Shown: positions 43,324-52,754, counted from the first letter of the stretch. The stretch: DNA of 64,000 nt from Sphingopyxis alaskensis RB2256 (GCF_000013985.1 NC_008048.1:3041001-3105000), one strand, 5' to 3'. Notes: a model not told the origin generated them from the letters alone. Made by a program: numbers and translations.

Positions 43324-44106
43324 TCAATGATCGCAGGCGAGCCCTTCGATCACATCCTCGAGCCGCGCCGGATCGCCGAGCGCGATGACATGGCCCGCGC
43401 TGTCGCTATTCAGCGGATCGCCGTTCCAGTCGCACATCGTGCCCCCCGCGCCTTCGACGATGGGCACGAGCGCGGCAAAGTCGTGGAGCTTGAGCCCCGC
43501 CTCGACGACCAGGTCGATGTGACCCGAGCTGAGCAGGCCATAATTATAGCAGTCGCCGCCGAAGACCATCCGCTTGTGCGCCGTCTTTGCGGCGAGCGCC
43601 ATGAAATGCTCGCCGTCATGATCGCTGAAATATTGCGGACCGGTGGTCGCGAGCACCGCGTCGGACAGACTGCGGCAGGCGCGCGTCGTCGCGGGTTTGC
43701 CGCCCAACAGCGTCGGATGTCCCGTCGCGCCGACCCAGCGCTCGCCGGTGATCGGCTGGTCGATGATCCCGATGAGCGGCCAGCCGTCCTGCAGAAGCGC
43801 GATCAGCGTGCCGAAGATCGGGCGCCCGGCCATGAAGCTCACCGTGCCGTCGATCGGGTCGAGCACCCATTGCCGTGCCGCTTCGGGGCGCTCGGCCCCA
43901 TATTCCTCGCCAATGATGCCATCGCGCGGCGCTTCGGCATCGAGCAGGCGGCGCATCGCGGCTTCGGCGGCGCGGTCGGCCTCGGTCACCGGCGAGGCGT
44001 CGGCCTTCGCTTCGTGCGCCCAGCGGGCGCGAAAGAACGGACGGATCGCGTCGCCGGCGGCGTCGGCGAGGCGGTTGGCGAGTGCAAGGTCTGACACGAT
44101 CGACAT
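43324..44106 (-). CDS. hisN: Inositol monophosphatase family protein, probable histidinol-phosphatase
   Basis: A 260-residue Mg-dependent phosphatase. Metal-site motifs of the family: GEEYG near 66-70, WVLDPIDGT near 80-88, and GLKLHDFAALVPIVEGAGG near 204-222 (usual WDxAAxxxxxxxAGG with W replaced by H). The overall sequence resembles the HisN histidinol-phosphatases of actinobacteria and alphaproteobacteria, which perform the penultimate step of histidine synthesis. Inositol-1-phosphatase activity cannot be excluded. Start ATG 44106; 71 bp separate it from prs. Confidence 0.83.
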   Translation of the reverse strand: MSIVSDLALANRLADAAGDAIRPFFRARWAHEAKADASPVTEADRAAEAAMRRLLDAEAPRDGIIGEEYGAERPEAARQWVLDPIDGTVSFMAGRPIFGTLIALLQDGWPLIGIIDQPITGERWVGATGHPTLLGGKPATTRACRSLSDAVLATTGPQYFSDHDGEHFMALAAKTAHKRMVFGGDCYNYGLLSSGHIDLVVEAGLKLHDFAALVPIVEGAGGTMCDWNGDPLNSDSAGHVIALGDPARLEDVIEGLACDH

Positions 44107-44177
44107 GACGTTGCGCTAGCGCAGCCGGGTTCGCGCCGCCAGCCTGCGCAGCATTTTTCCCGTCCCCGTCGCGGCTT

Positions 44178-45113
44178 TCAGTCAAAGAGCGAGGAGACGC
44201 TCGTTTCGTCGGCAATCCGCTTGATCGCCTCGCCGAGCAGCGGCGCGACGGTAAGCGTGCGAACCTTGGCGCTGTCGTTCACCGCGTCGGTCGGCTGGAT
44301 CGAATCGGTGATGACGAGTTCGGTGAGCTCGCTCGCATTGACGCGGGCGACGGCGCCGCCCGACAGCACGCCATGGGTGCAATAGGCGACGACGCCTTCG
44401 GCGCCTGCGGCCTTCAGCGCCCCGGCGGCATTGCACAGCGTTCCCGCCGAATCGACGATATCGTCGATGAGGATGCAGAAGCGACCCGCGACGTCGCCGA
44501 TGATGTTCATCACTTCCGATTCGCCCGCGCGCTCGCGGCGCTTGTCGACGATGGCGAGCGGCGCGTTGTCGAGCCGCTTGGCGAGCGCGCGGGCGCGCAC
44601 GACGCCGCCGACGTCGGGCGACACGACCATCAGATTCTTGTCGCCGAAGCGCGCCTGGATGTCGGCGCTCATCACCGGCGCGGCATAGAGATTGTCGGTC
44701 GGGATGTCGAAGAAGCCCTGGATCTGCCCGGCGTGCAGGTCGATCGCGAGCACGCGGTCGGCGCCCGAGGTGGTGATGAGGTTCGCGACCAGCTTTGCCG
44801 AGATCGGCGTGCGCGGGCCGGGTTTGCGATCCTGCCGCGCATAGCCGAAATAGGGAACGACCGCGGTGATGCGCTTCGCCGACGCGCGGCGCAGCGCGTC
44901 GTTGATGATGAGCAATTCCATCAGATTGTCGTTCGCGGGGAAATTGGTCGGCTGAACGACGAAAACATCCTGCCCGCGGACATTTTCGTGGATTTCGACG
45001 AAAACCTCTTCGTCGGCGAAGCGGCGCACGCTGGTGTCGGTCAGCGGCAGCTCGAGATAATCGGCGATCGCGCGGGCCAGCGGCAGGTTGCTGTTGCCGG
45101 AGATGAGTTTCAT
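44178..45113 (-). CDS. prs: Ribose-phosphate pyrophosphokinase
   Basis: A 311-residue PRPP synthetase (ribose 5-phosphate plus ATP to PRPP). ATP-binding region [20 protein letters not shown] near 89-108, the catalytic and ribose-phosphate region [19 protein letters not shown], and the PRPP loop [13 protein letters not shown] near 216-228 (usual D-D-x-x-D-T-G/A-G-T). PRPP feeds histidine, NAD and nucleotide synthesis; the flanking hisN-like gene and nadE use pathways downstream of it. Confidence 0.97.
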   Translation of the reverse strand: MKLISGNSNLPLARAIADYLELPLTDTSVRRFADEEVFVEIHENVRGQDVFVVQPTNFPANDNLMELLIINDALRRASAKRITAVVPYFGYARQDRKPGPRTPISAKLVANLITTSGADRVLAIDLHAGQIQGFFDIPTDNLYAAPVMSADIQARFGDKNLMVVSPDVGGVVRARALAKRLDNAPLAIVDKRRERAGESEVMNIIGDVAGRFCILIDDIVDSAGTLCNAAGALKAAGAEGVVAYCTHGVLSGGAVARVNASELTELVITDSIQPTDAVNDSAKVRTLTVAPLLGEAIKRIADETSVSSLFD

Positions 45114-45292
45114 GGGGTGCAGGGCCCTTTCGCGGCGGATGGGATTGCGCGCCCCTTAGCCAGCGATGGCCATGAGGGGAAGGGGTTAAAGGAGGCGATC
45201 GGTCCCCGTCGCCGGCGCATTTGACTGCGTCGTCGCGCTCCCTATCTGCTTGGTCGTTGCAATCGCCTGCGCCGGGGCTAAGTCTCGCCCCC

Positions 45293-46963
45293 ATGACCGA
45301 CGCCGCTGCAACGCTGACCATCGTGCTTTCCCAGATGACCCAGGCGGTCGGCGACCTCGCCGCCAATGCCGATGCGATGCGCAGCGTTCGCGCGCGGCAC
45401 CGCGATGCCGACCTGATCCTTTATCCCGAGCTGCAATTGATTGGCTATCCGCCCGAGGATCTGGTGCTGAAACCCGCGCTGGCGGAGCGCGCCGCAACGC
45501 TGCTCGCCGAACTGGCCGCCGACACCGCCGATGGCGGCCCGGCGATGCTGGTGGGATCGGTCGAGCGCGACGCTGACGGCAGCCTCTATAATATCGTCGC
45601 GCTGCTCGACGGCGGGCGGGTGGTCGCGGTGCGGCGCAAGCATGAACTGCCCAATTACGGCACCTTCGACGAAAAGCGCGTCTTCGCACCCGGCCCGCTG
45701 CCCGACATCGTCGAATGGCGCGGGGTGAAGCTGGGCCTGCCGATCTGCGAGGATGGCTGGCTGCCGAAGGTGAGCGCGCATCTCGCCGCGCAGGGCGCCG
45801 AACTGCTGATCTCGGTCAACGGCAGTCCCTATGAAATCGACAAGGACGAGCGGCGGCTCTCGCAGGTGTTCGCGCGCCGCGTCGCCGAAACCGGATTGCC
45901 GCTGATCTTTCTCAACCGCATCGGCGGACAGGACGAGCTGGTGTTCGATGGCTGCTCCTTCGTGCTGAACGGCGACGGCACCGCCGCGCACCGCCTGACC
46001 GACTGGGAAGCGGAGGAGCGGGTGACGCGCTGGACGAAGGGCGCGGCGGGTTGGGCCTGCGACGCGGGGGCGATCGCCGAATGGGAGGCGCACCCCGCCG
46101 ACATCTACAGCGCGATGATCCTCAGCTTGCGCGACTATGTGACACGCAACCGCTTCCCCGGCGTCGTGCTCGGCCTGTCGGGCGGGATCGATTCGGCGAT
46201 CTGCGCGGCGATCGCCGCCGACGCGCTGGGCCCCGACAAGGTCTGGTGCGTGATGCTGCCGAGCCGCTTCACCAGCCAGGCAAGCCTCGATGACGCGGCT
46301 GGCTGCGCGCGGATGATCGGATGCCGGCTCGACACGATTCCCATCGTGCCCGCCGTGGAGGCCTTCGATCAGATGCTCGCGGGCAGCTTTGCCGATGCCG
46401 AGGTCGACATCACCGAGGAAAATGTCCAGTCGCGCATCCGCGGCGTGACGTTGATGGCGCTCAGCAACAAGTTCGGCCCGATGCTGCTGACGACGGGCAA
46501 CAAGAGCGAGATGAGCGTCGGCTATGCGACCATCTATGGCGACATGGCGGGCGGCTATAATCCGCTGAAGGACGCATACAAGATGACGGTCTTTGCGCTC
46601 GCGAAATGGCGCAATGAACATGTGCCGCGGCTGTCGCGCAACCCGGTTGCCCCCGTGATGCCCGATACGATCATCACCAAGCCGCCGAGCGCCGAGCTGC
46701 GCCCCGACCAGAAGGATCAGGACAGCCTGCCGCCCTATGAGGATCTCGACCGGATGCTCCATATGCTCGTCGAGGAGGAAGCGGGCGTTGACGATGTCGT
46801 GGCGCGCCACGGCTTCGACCGCGACGCGGTGGCGCGGATCGAACGGCTGCTCGCCATCGCCGAGTACAAGCGCCGCCAGGCGCCGCCGGGGGTCAAATTA
46901 TCGACGCGCAACTTCGGTCGCGACCGGCGCTATCCGATCACGCACGGGTTCCGGACGGGATAG
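45293..46963 (+). CDS. nadE: Glutamine-dependent NAD+ synthetase
   Basis: A 556-residue two-domain enzyme. The N-terminal nitrilase-type glutaminase has the Glu in LYPELQLIGYP, Lys in RKHELPNYG and Cys in PICEDGW. The C-terminal synthetase domain begins with the ATP-pyrophosphatase loop LGLSGGIDSA near residue 295, and contains the conserved GNKSEMSVGYATIYGDMAGG block. It converts deamido-NAD to NAD using glutamine. The ATG at 45293 gives the normal length; the open frame begins at 45221, in the gap after prs. Confidence 0.97.
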   Translation: MTDAAATLTIVLSQMTQAVGDLAANADAMRSVRARHRDADLILYPELQLIGYPPEDLVLKPALAERAATLLAELAADTADGGPAMLVGSVERDADGSLYNIVALLDGGRVVAVRRKHELPNYGTFDEKRVFAPGPLPDIVEWRGVKLGLPICEDGWLPKVSAHLAAQGAELLISVNGSPYEIDKDERRLSQVFARRVAETGLPLIFLNRIGGQDELVFDGCSFVLNGDGTAAHRLTDWEAEERVTRWTKGAAGWACDAGAIAEWEAHPADIYSAMILSLRDYVTRNRFPGVVLGLSGGIDSAICAAIAADALGPDKVWCVMLPSRFTSQASLDDAAGCARMIGCRLDTIPIVPAVEAFDQMLAGSFADAEVDITEENVQSRIRGVTLMALSNKFGPMLLTTGNKSEMSVGYATIYGDMAGGYNPLKDAYKMTVFALAKWRNEHVPRLSRNPVAPVMPDTIITKPPSAELRPDQKDQDSLPPYEDLDRMLHMLVEEEAGVDDVVARHGFDRDAVARIERLLAIAEYKRRQAPPGVKLSTRNFGRDRRYPITHGFRTG

Positions 46964-46993
46964 GGTTTTCAGGGGAAGAAAGGGAAAAGGACG

Positions 46994-47416
46994 ATGCTGC
47001 TATCGGGGTCGCAGGCACCGGCAGACCGTGCCGAACGGGTGCTCGACATATTGCGGATCACCGTCGCGCTGCTCATCCTGATCCACGGCGTTTATCGGCT
47101 GGCGGCCGATCTCGTCGTTCCCTTCGGCACCTGGCTCGACAGCCTCGGCTTTCCTTATGGCTATGGCTGGGCAATGGCGGTGACGCTTTACGAGCTCGTC
47201 GGCCCCGCGCTGATGCTCGCGCGCCGCTGGACCAGCCTCGCCGCGCTCGGCCATGCCTTCATCCTGACCTTGGGCATGTTCCTCGTCCACATGCCCGCGG
47301 GCTGGTTCGTCGTCGGCGGCGGGCGCAACGGGATGGAATATAGCGTCTTCCTGATCGTCTCGCTGCTCGCGATCGCCTGGGCCTTTTGGCCGGTGCGCGA
47401 CGGCGCGGCGCGATAA
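46994..47416 (+). CDS. DoxX-like small membrane protein
   Basis: A 140-residue protein with four membrane segments (about 20-40, 57-76, 84-103 and 113-131). The pattern LRITVALLILIHGVYRL and LGFPYGYGWAMAVTLYELVG resembles the DoxX family. Function unknown. It lies 30 bp after nadE and 41 bp before gltX in the same direction. Confidence 0.7.
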   Translation: MLLSGSQAPADRAERVLDILRITVALLILIHGVYRLAADLVVPFGTWLDSLGFPYGYGWAMAVTLYELVGPALMLARRWTSLAALGHAFILTLGMFLVHMPAGWFVVGGGRNGMEYSVFLIVSLLAIAWAFWPVRDGAAR

Positions 47417-47457
47417 ATATCGCCATCCGGCGGGCAATGCGGTTATAGGCGCGCGCC

Positions 47458-48777
47458 ATGACCGTCACCACCCGCTTCGCTCCCTCGCCGACCGGCCATC
47501 TGCACGTCGGAAACGTCCGTACCGCGCTGCACAACTGGCTGTGGGCAAGGAAGCATGGCGGGCGTTTCCTGCTGCGCATCGACGATACCGATGTCGAGCG
47601 GTCGAAGGAAGACTATGTCGCGGGCATCCGCGCCGACCTTGCGTGGCTCGGCCTCGACATTGACGCCGAGGAGCGGCAGTCGGCGCGCTTCGCGCTCTAT
47701 GAGGCCGAGTTCGAGAAATTGAAGGCGGCCGGCCGCGTCTATGCCTGTTACGAAACCCCCGACGAGCTGGAGGTCCGCCGCAAGATCCTGCTGTCGCGCG
47801 GGCTGCCACCCGTTTACGAACGCAAGCCCGCCGATGCGCCGGTGCCCGAAGGCGTTGCGCCGCACTGGCGCTTCCGGCTCGATCATGACGCGCCGATCGA
47901 ATGGACCGACCTCATTCGCGGACCGCAGCATTTCGAGCCCACGACGATGTCGGACCCGGTGGTGCGCCGCGCCGACGGCAGCTGGCTTTATCTGCTGCCG
48001 AGCGTGATCGACGACATCGCGATGGGCATCAGCCATGTCGTGCGCGGCGAGGATCATGTGTCGAACACCGCCGCGCAGGTTCAGATGTTCGCCGCGCTCG
48101 GCGCATCGCCCCCCGCCTTTGCCCACGAGGCGCTGCTCGTCGGGACCGAGGGCAAGTTGTCGAAGCGATTGGGCTCGCTCGGCATGGCGAGCCTGCGCGA
48201 ACAGGGGATCGAGCCGATCGCGCTCGCCGCCCTGCTTGCGCGCCTCGGCACCAGCGATCCGGTCGAGCCGGTGACCGATCTGGCGCCGCTGGTCGCGAGC
48301 ATCGATTTTGCGCGTTTCGGCCGCGCGCCCGCGCGCTTCGACGAGGCCGAACTGGCGCTGCTCAATCAGAAGATCCTGCACCATATCGATCATGCCGCGG
48401 TGGCGGATCGCCTGCCCGCGGCGATCGACGAGGCGCGCTGGAAGGCGATTCGCCCCAATCTGACGACCGTTGCCGAGGCCGCCGACTGGCTGCCGGTATT
48501 CGACGGGCCGTTCGTCCCGACCGCGACCGAGGCCGCCGACCGTCCGGTGCTGCGTGCCGCGGCGAAGGCGGCGCTGGACATCGACTGGAGCGCCGACCCC
48601 TGGCACGCGCTCACCGCCGCGGTGAAGGAGGCGACGGGGGCGAAGGGCCGGGCGCTGTTCCTGCCGCTGCGCCGCGCGCTCACCGGGCGCGACCATGGCC
48701 CCGACATGGCCGAGCTGCTGCCGCTGATCGCGAAGGAAGCGGCGATCGCGCGCCTGACCTCGGCCGGGGGTTCGTAA
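47458..48777 (+). CDS. gltX: Glutamate--tRNA ligase
   Basis: A 439-residue class I aminoacyl-tRNA synthetase. The HIGH motif is HLHVG at residues 13-17 within RFAPSPTGHLHVG, and the KMSKS loop is KLSKR near 232-236. RIDDTDVERSK near residue 40 is the conserved glutamate/AMP site. At about 440 residues it belongs to the shorter of the two GltX types that alphaproteobacteria often carry, so a second gltX elsewhere is likely. Confidence 0.96.
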   Translation: MTVTTRFAPSPTGHLHVGNVRTALHNWLWARKHGGRFLLRIDDTDVERSKEDYVAGIRADLAWLGLDIDAEERQSARFALYEAEFEKLKAAGRVYACYETPDELEVRRKILLSRGLPPVYERKPADAPVPEGVAPHWRFRLDHDAPIEWTDLIRGPQHFEPTTMSDPVVRRADGSWLYLLPSVIDDIAMGISHVVRGEDHVSNTAAQVQMFAALGASPPAFAHEALLVGTEGKLSKRLGSLGMASLREQGIEPIALAALLARLGTSDPVEPVTDLAPLVASIDFARFGRAPARFDEAELALLNQKILHHIDHAAVADRLPAAIDEARWKAIRPNLTTVAEAADWLPVFDGPFVPTATEAADRPVLRAAAKAALDIDWSADPWHALTAAVKEATGAKGRALFLPLRRALTGRDHGPDMAELLPLIAKEAAIARLTSAGGS

Positions 48778-48794
48778 GGAACCCGCCATTGCGT

Positions 48795-48810
48795 CCCTGC
48801 CTTTGCAGGG
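48795..48810. repeat. Small palindromic repeat fragment after gltX
   Basis: CCCTGC-CTTT-GCAGGG inside TTGCGTCCCTGCCTTTGCAGGGGCAC. Similar short palindromes, and a related one at 50087-50110 (GTCATCCCCGC-GCTG-GCGGGGAC), are common intergenic elements in this group. Six-bp stem, no U-tract. Confidence 0.4.
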
Positions 48811-48854
48811 GCACAGGGGAAGGCCTCCCCCAAGCAATTCACTTGACAATGACG

Positions 48855-48870
48855 TGATGTTATAACATCA
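48855..48870. promoter_or_regulatory. Perfect 16-bp palindrome upstream of tonB, Zur-box-like operator
   Basis: TGATGTTATAACATCA is an exact palindrome. It lies 70 bp before the tonB ATG and directly after a TTGACA hexamer (48843-48848), so a protein bound here would block the promoter. The core GTTATAAC flanked by AT-rich arms matches what I recall of alphaproteobacterial Zur (zinc uptake regulator) sites. Fur or another repressor is possible. Confidence 0.6.
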
Positions 48871-48939
48871 TTATCTCCGGACCGGGCTTATGGCGGCGGT
48901 CGACCGCCGGGGCCGGGTCGCAAGGCGAGGAGAGATGCC

Positions 48940-49668
48940 ATGACCCTGATACCCCTGATTTCGGCGATAATGACCGCTCCCGAAGCGACCACCGCGCCCG
49001 CGGGTCGTTCAGCGACCTTGTCCCGCGCCGTCTATGGCAGCGATCACCGCCGCCATCCGGTCGCGGCGCTTCTCGCGGTCGGGCTGCCTGCCGCGCTCGT
49101 CGCCGCGGTGGCGCTGTCGCCGATGATCGTCGAAACGCCGCCAAAGTCCGAACCGATCACCGGCACACTGATCGACCTGCCCAAACCGCCGCCGCCGCCC
49201 GAACCGGCCCAGGATGCGAAACCGACGCCGAAAACCGCGTCGGCGACCGAAAGCGTTCAGCCGCGCGTCGAAACCGTGCCGCTGAATGGCGACCGCGTCG
49301 TCGTCGGGCCCGTAATCCCCGACGCACGGCCGCTCGATCGCGGCCCGCCGGTCGTTCCCGTCGATCCGCCCACGCCGAAGCTGGTGCTTGCCGAACTCGA
49401 CGCGCGCTTTGCCGGGGCGTTCCAGCCCGATTATCCGGCGCGCGAGCAGCGGCGCGGGGTCGAGGGGGTTGTGAAGGTGCGCGTGCTCATCGGCACCGAT
49501 GGCCGCGTGAAGGCGGTCGAGCTGGTCAGCACCGACAGTCCGGGCTTCTTTGAAGAGACGAAGCGGCGCGCGCTTGCCAAATGGCGCTTCAGGCCCGCGA
49601 CGCGCGGCGGCGTGGCGGAGGAAAGCTGGAAGGTGATGACCGTGCGCTTTGAAATCAGGAACGGCTGA
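48940..49668 (+). CDS. tonB: Energy transducer TonB
   Basis: A 242-residue TonB-family protein that couples the proton motive force to outer-membrane receptors. A membrane segment lies at about residues 40-61, followed by a Pro-rich periplasmic spacer (DLPKPPPPPEPAQ) and a C-terminal TonB domain at about 155-242 (PDYPAREQRRGVEGVVKVRV, then KRRALAKWRFRPATRGG). The start ATG 48940 has CGAGGAGAG upstream. No exbB or exbD adjacent. The Zur-like site suggests a role in zinc uptake. Confidence 0.9.
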   Translation: MTLIPLISAIMTAPEATTAPAGRSATLSRAVYGSDHRRHPVAALLAVGLPAALVAAVALSPMIVETPPKSEPITGTLIDLPKPPPPPEPAQDAKPTPKTASATESVQPRVETVPLNGDRVVVGPVIPDARPLDRGPPVVPVDPPTPKLVLAELDARFAGAFQPDYPAREQRRGVEGVVKVRVLIGTDGRVKAVELVSTDSPGFFEETKRRALAKWRFRPATRGGVAEESWKVMTVRFEIRNG

Positions 49669-49677
49669 CCCCCCCGG

Positions 49678-49706
49678 GGGGCGGGCGGTTCGTCGCCGCC
49701 CGCCCC
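49678..49706 (+). terminator. Intrinsic terminator of tonB
   Basis: GGGGCGGGCGG (49678-49688) pairs with CCGCCCGCCCC (49696-49706), 11-bp stem, 7-nt loop, followed by TTCCTTTC. It lies 10 bp after the tonB stop. Confidence 0.75.
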
Positions 49707-49877
49707 TTCCTTTCGCTTGACAGAAGCGCCGAATCCCGCCAAAGGCGCGCGGATATTGGAGGGCGGCGCGGCGTCGCGCGGCCCTTTCATGTTTTTCACA
49801 CCAACGTCGGGGCCGCTTAGTCCCGCGGCATCCCCCGGTCCGCCGGAGGATGTGCCATTACTTCGAGGAACAGGGCC

Positions 49878-50045
49878 ATGGCCAAGCCGACGACCGTCAA
49901 GATCAAGCTGGTGAGCACCGCCGACACGGGCTTTTTCTATGTCACCAAGAAGAACCCGCGCACGATGACCGAGAAGATGACGGTGCGCAAATATGACCCG
50001 CGTGCGCGCAAGCACGTCGAGTTCAAGGAAGCCAAGATCAAGTGA
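49878..50045 (+). CDS. rpmG: 50S ribosomal protein L33
   Basis: A 55-residue ribosomal protein: [20 protein letters not shown], then [20 protein letters not shown] and [15 protein letters not shown]. This is the cysteine-free form of L33, without the CxxC zinc pairs, as usual in proteobacteria. TCGAGGAACAGGGCC precedes the ATG. The gene has its own terminator. Confidence 0.97.
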   Translation: MAKPTTVKIKLVSTADTGFFYVTKKNPRTMTEKMTVRKYDPRARKHVEFKEAKIK

Positions 50046-50113
50046 TGCCTTGTCCCGCGCGGCATCGCTGCGCGGTCTGAAAAGGCGTCATCCCCGCGCT
50101 GGCGGGGACGCAG

Positions 50114-50141
50114 AAGGGCGGCCCTTTGCGCCGCCCTTTTT
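50114..50141 (+). terminator. Intrinsic terminator of rpmG
   Basis: AAGGGCGG (50114-50121) pairs with CCGCCCTT (50131-50138), followed by TTT for a run of five T residues. It is preceded by the palindromic element at 50087-50110. Also located 36 bp from the ectR stop on the opposite strand. Confidence 0.85.
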
Positions 50142-50176
50142 CGTGCCCGATATGCGGGGCGGGCAACCGGACCGGA

Positions 50177-50656
50177 TCAGATGCGGTCGATCGCCCCCGT
50201 GTCGAGCAGCGGCGCGGCGTCCATTTCGCGCACGCCGAGGATGTCGGCGAGCCGCTCGGTCCCCGCAAGGATCATCGCCTGTTCCCACGCCGGCAGCGCG
50301 GCGAAGCGTGCGGCGAAGATTTCCTGCAGCATGTCGGGCGCTTCGGCGAGGCAGCGACGGCCCTTGCCGGTCGCGGCGAGCAGCACGCGTCGTTTGTCCT
50401 CGGCGCTGCGCGAGCGCGTCGCGAGGTCGAGCGCGACGAGGCGGTCGACGATCGCCGTCACCGTTGCATGGCCGAACTCCAGCCGCTGCGCCACAAGGCC
50501 CGGCGTCACATTGCCGCCCGCGTCGATCTCGCGCAGCACGAGCAGCTGTGACGGAGTGAGCCCGGTCGCCGCGGCGATCCGCCGTGTCCCGCCCTCGGCC
50601 GCGCGCAGGACGCGGCGCAGCGCCTTCAACGTGGCAGTGGCGATCTCGCTTTCCAT
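50177..50656 (-). CDS. ectR: MarR-family regulator of ectoine biosynthesis, EctR
   Basis: A 159-residue MarR-type winged-helix protein divergent from ectA. The recognition region is GNVTPGLVAQRLEFGHATVT near 49-68, and the wing is SAEDKRRVLLAATGKG near 84-99. EctR of other bacteria represses ect genes and its own gene by binding a palindrome in the shared promoter region; the perfect 18-bp palindrome at 50758-50775 is the obvious candidate here. Start ATG 50656; a GTG at 50665 is possible. Confidence 0.88.
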   Translation of the reverse strand: MESEIATATLKALRRVLRAAEGGTRRIAAATGLTPSQLLVLREIDAGGNVTPGLVAQRLEFGHATVTAIVDRLVALDLATRSRSAEDKRRVLLAATGKGRRCLAEAPDMLQEIFAARFAALPAWEQAMILAGTERLADILGVREMDAAPLLDTGAIDRI

Positions 50657-50757
50657 CGCCCTCACTTAGCTGCGGCGCGCGGCGGCGCCAAACCGAATTT
50701 CGGGCGCTGTGGGTCCGGCAATTTATTTCAATGAACGAAAGATATTTGTCGTGGCGG

Positions 50758-50786
50758 GTTGCGTCGCGACGCAACAATCCTATATT
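50758..50786 (+). promoter_or_regulatory. Presumed ectoine operon promoter with an overlapping perfect 18-bp palindrome
   Basis: GTTGCGTCGCGACGCAAC (50758-50775) is an exact palindrome. It covers a -35-like TTGCGT (50759-50764), and a -10 TATATT follows at 50781-50786 with 16-bp spacing. The first ect start is 65 bp further on. The position is ideal for a repressor such as EctR. It differs from the published EctR1 site of methanotrophs (an AT-rich pseudopalindrome). Confidence 0.6.
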
Positions 50787-50850
50787 TCGCGCGCTTCAAC
50801 ATTGGATCGGTGCATGATGCGCCGACATTTGTTTCAGGAGACGAAATATA

Positions 50851-51429
50851 TTGGACCGGTCAAAAGACGCGGAGCCCCTGCCCACGCCAAAAGACCCGGA
50901 CGCATCGGCGTCCGCTTCCTCCGAGGTGCGCTTCCGCCGGCCGGTTGCCGCCGACGGGCCTGCGGTCACCGCGCTGATCGCCGCCTGCCCGCCGCTCGAC
51001 CGCAATTCGCGCTATTGCAACCTGCTCCAGTGCGAACATTTCGCCGACCAGTGCATCATCGCCGAGCGCGCGGGGCGCATCGTCGGCTGGGTGTCGGGCT
51101 ACCGCCCGCCGTCGGACGCGGGCGCCTTCTTCGTCTGGCAGGTCGCGGTGTCGGCCGAAGGACGCGGACGGCGGCTCGCCAGCCGGATGATCGCCGCGCT
51201 GCTCGCGCGCCCGGCGCAGGACGGCGTGACGCACATGATCACGACGATCACCGCCGACAACCAGGCGTCGTGGGGGCTGTTCCGCGGCCTCGCGCGTGAC
51301 TGGGGCGCCGAGCTGGAGCGCACGCCGCTCTTCGAGCGCGAGACGCATTTCGCGGGCGCCCACGCCACCGAATATCTGGCCCGCATCGGGCCGTTCGACC
51401 GCATGAAAATCGACGCAGAACAGGGATAA
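50851..51429 (+). CDS. ectA: L-2,4-diaminobutyrate acetyltransferase EctA
   Basis: A 192-residue GNAT acetyltransferase that makes N-gamma-acetyl-diaminobutyrate. The acetyl-CoA site is VSAEGRGRRLASRM near 108-121, and the EctA family block NSRYCNLLQCEHFADQCIIA is near 52-71. It starts with TTG at 50851, with AGGAG 10 nt upstream; no ATG fits. The first 25 residues are a polar extension. The stop is 1 bp before ectB. Confidence 0.95.
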   Translation: MDRSKDAEPLPTPKDPDASASASSEVRFRRPVAADGPAVTALIAACPPLDRNSRYCNLLQCEHFADQCIIAERAGRIVGWVSGYRPPSDAGAFFVWQVAVSAEGRGRRLASRMIAALLARPAQDGVTHMITTITADNQASWGLFRGLARDWGAELERTPLFERETHFAGAHATEYLARIGPFDRMKIDAEQG

Positions 51430-51430
51430 G

Positions 51431-52738
51431 ATGATGATTACGACACCGCAACCGTCCGGCAACCTTCCGGATCGGAGCATTTATGAACGCCGCGAATCGG
51501 CGGTGCGCAGCTACGCCCGGTCGATGCCGCGCCAATTCGGTAAAGCGCAGGGCGTGTGGATGCACGATGATCAGGGCGGGCGTTATCTCGACTTCCTGTC
51601 GGGCTGTTCGACGCTGAACTATGGCCACAACCATCCGATTTTGAAACAGGCGCTGCTCGACTATATCGCCGCCGACGGCATCGCCCACGGGCTCGACCTG
51701 CACACCGATGCAAAGCAGGACTTTCTCGACACGTTCGAGGAAGTGATCCTGAAACCGCGCGGGCTCGACCACCGCGTGATGTTCACCGGCCCGACCGGCA
51801 CCAACGCTGTCGAGGCCGCGATCAAGCTCGCGCGCAAGGTGACGGGCCGCGAAATGGTGATCGCCTTTACCAACGGCTTTCACGGCATGACGTTGGGCGC
51901 GCTCGCCTGCACCGGCAATGCGACCAAGCGCGGCGGCGCGGGCGTACCGCTGAGCCACGTCGCGCACGAACCCTATTATGATTATTACGGTCCCGAGGTC
52001 GATACCGCCGAATTGCTCGAACAACGGCTCGCCGACCCGTCGAGCGGGCTCGACGCGCCCGCGGCGATCCTCGTCGAAACGGTGCAGGGTGAGGGCGGGC
52101 TCAATGCCGCCTCGGCCGAATGGCTGCGCCGCATCGCGGGAATCGCGAAGGCGCATGGCGCGCTGCTGATCGTCGACGACATCCAGGCGGGTTGCGGCCG
52201 CACCGGCACCTTCTTCAGCTTCGAGGATATGGGCTTCACCCCCGATATCGTGACGCTGGCGAAGTCGCTGTCGGGCATGGGCCTGCCCTTTGCGCTGACC
52301 CTGCTGCGTCCCGAGCTCGACCAATGGTCGCCGGGCGAGCATAACGGCACCTTCCGCGGCAACAACCATGCCTTTGTCACCGCGACCGCCGCGCTCCGCC
52401 ATTTCTGGAGCGCCGACGATTTCCAGCGCGACATAGGCCGCCGCGCCGCCCTGCTCGAAACCCGCCTCGCGCGCATCGCCGCCGAACATGGGTTCGAGGT
52501 GCGCGGGCGCGGCATGATGCGCGGCGTCAATGTCGGCTCGGGCGAGCTCGCCGCGACCGTCACCGCCGCCTGCTTCGACGCCGGGCTGATCATCGAGACC
52601 AGCGGCGCGCACGACGAGGTGATCAAGGTGCTCGCCCCGCTCGTCATCGACGATGCGGTGCTCGGTGCCGGCCTCGACATCCTCGAAAGCAAGATCCGCG
52701 AGGCGATGGCCACCGATTACGCCGTCGCCGCCGAATAA
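51431..52738 (+). CDS. ectB: L-2,4-diaminobutyrate transaminase EctB
   Basis: A 435-residue class III PLP aminotransferase converting aspartate semialdehyde to diaminobutyrate. The PLP lysine is Lys278 in TLAKSLSG, the cofactor-ring aspartate is in [14 protein letters not shown] near 249, and the phosphate-binding [12 protein letters not shown] is near 119-130. Start at ATG 51431 or 51434. Ends 16 bp before ectC. Confidence 0.97.
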   Translation: MMITTPQPSGNLPDRSIYERRESAVRSYARSMPRQFGKAQGVWMHDDQGGRYLDFLSGCSTLNYGHNHPILKQALLDYIAADGIAHGLDLHTDAKQDFLDTFEEVILKPRGLDHRVMFTGPTGTNAVEAAIKLARKVTGREMVIAFTNGFHGMTLGALACTGNATKRGGAGVPLSHVAHEPYYDYYGPEVDTAELLEQRLADPSSGLDAPAAILVETVQGEGGLNAASAEWLRRIAGIAKAHGALLIVDDIQAGCGRTGTFFSFEDMGFTPDIVTLAKSLSGMGLPFALTLLRPELDQWSPGEHNGTFRGNNHAFVTATAALRHFWSADDFQRDIGRRAALLETRLARIAAEHGFEVRGRGMMRGVNVGSGELAATVTAACFDAGLIIETSGAHDEVIKVLAPLVIDDAVLGAGLDILESKIREAMATDYAVAAE

Positions 52739-52754
52739 ACAGGAGATAACCGAC

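Noticed and set aside
50851..51430. Later start for ectA at an internal ATG
   Set aside because: The first internal ATG codons in frame lie beyond the acetyl-CoA site, so the protein would lose its GNAT core; the TTG with AGGAG upstream is the only fitting start.
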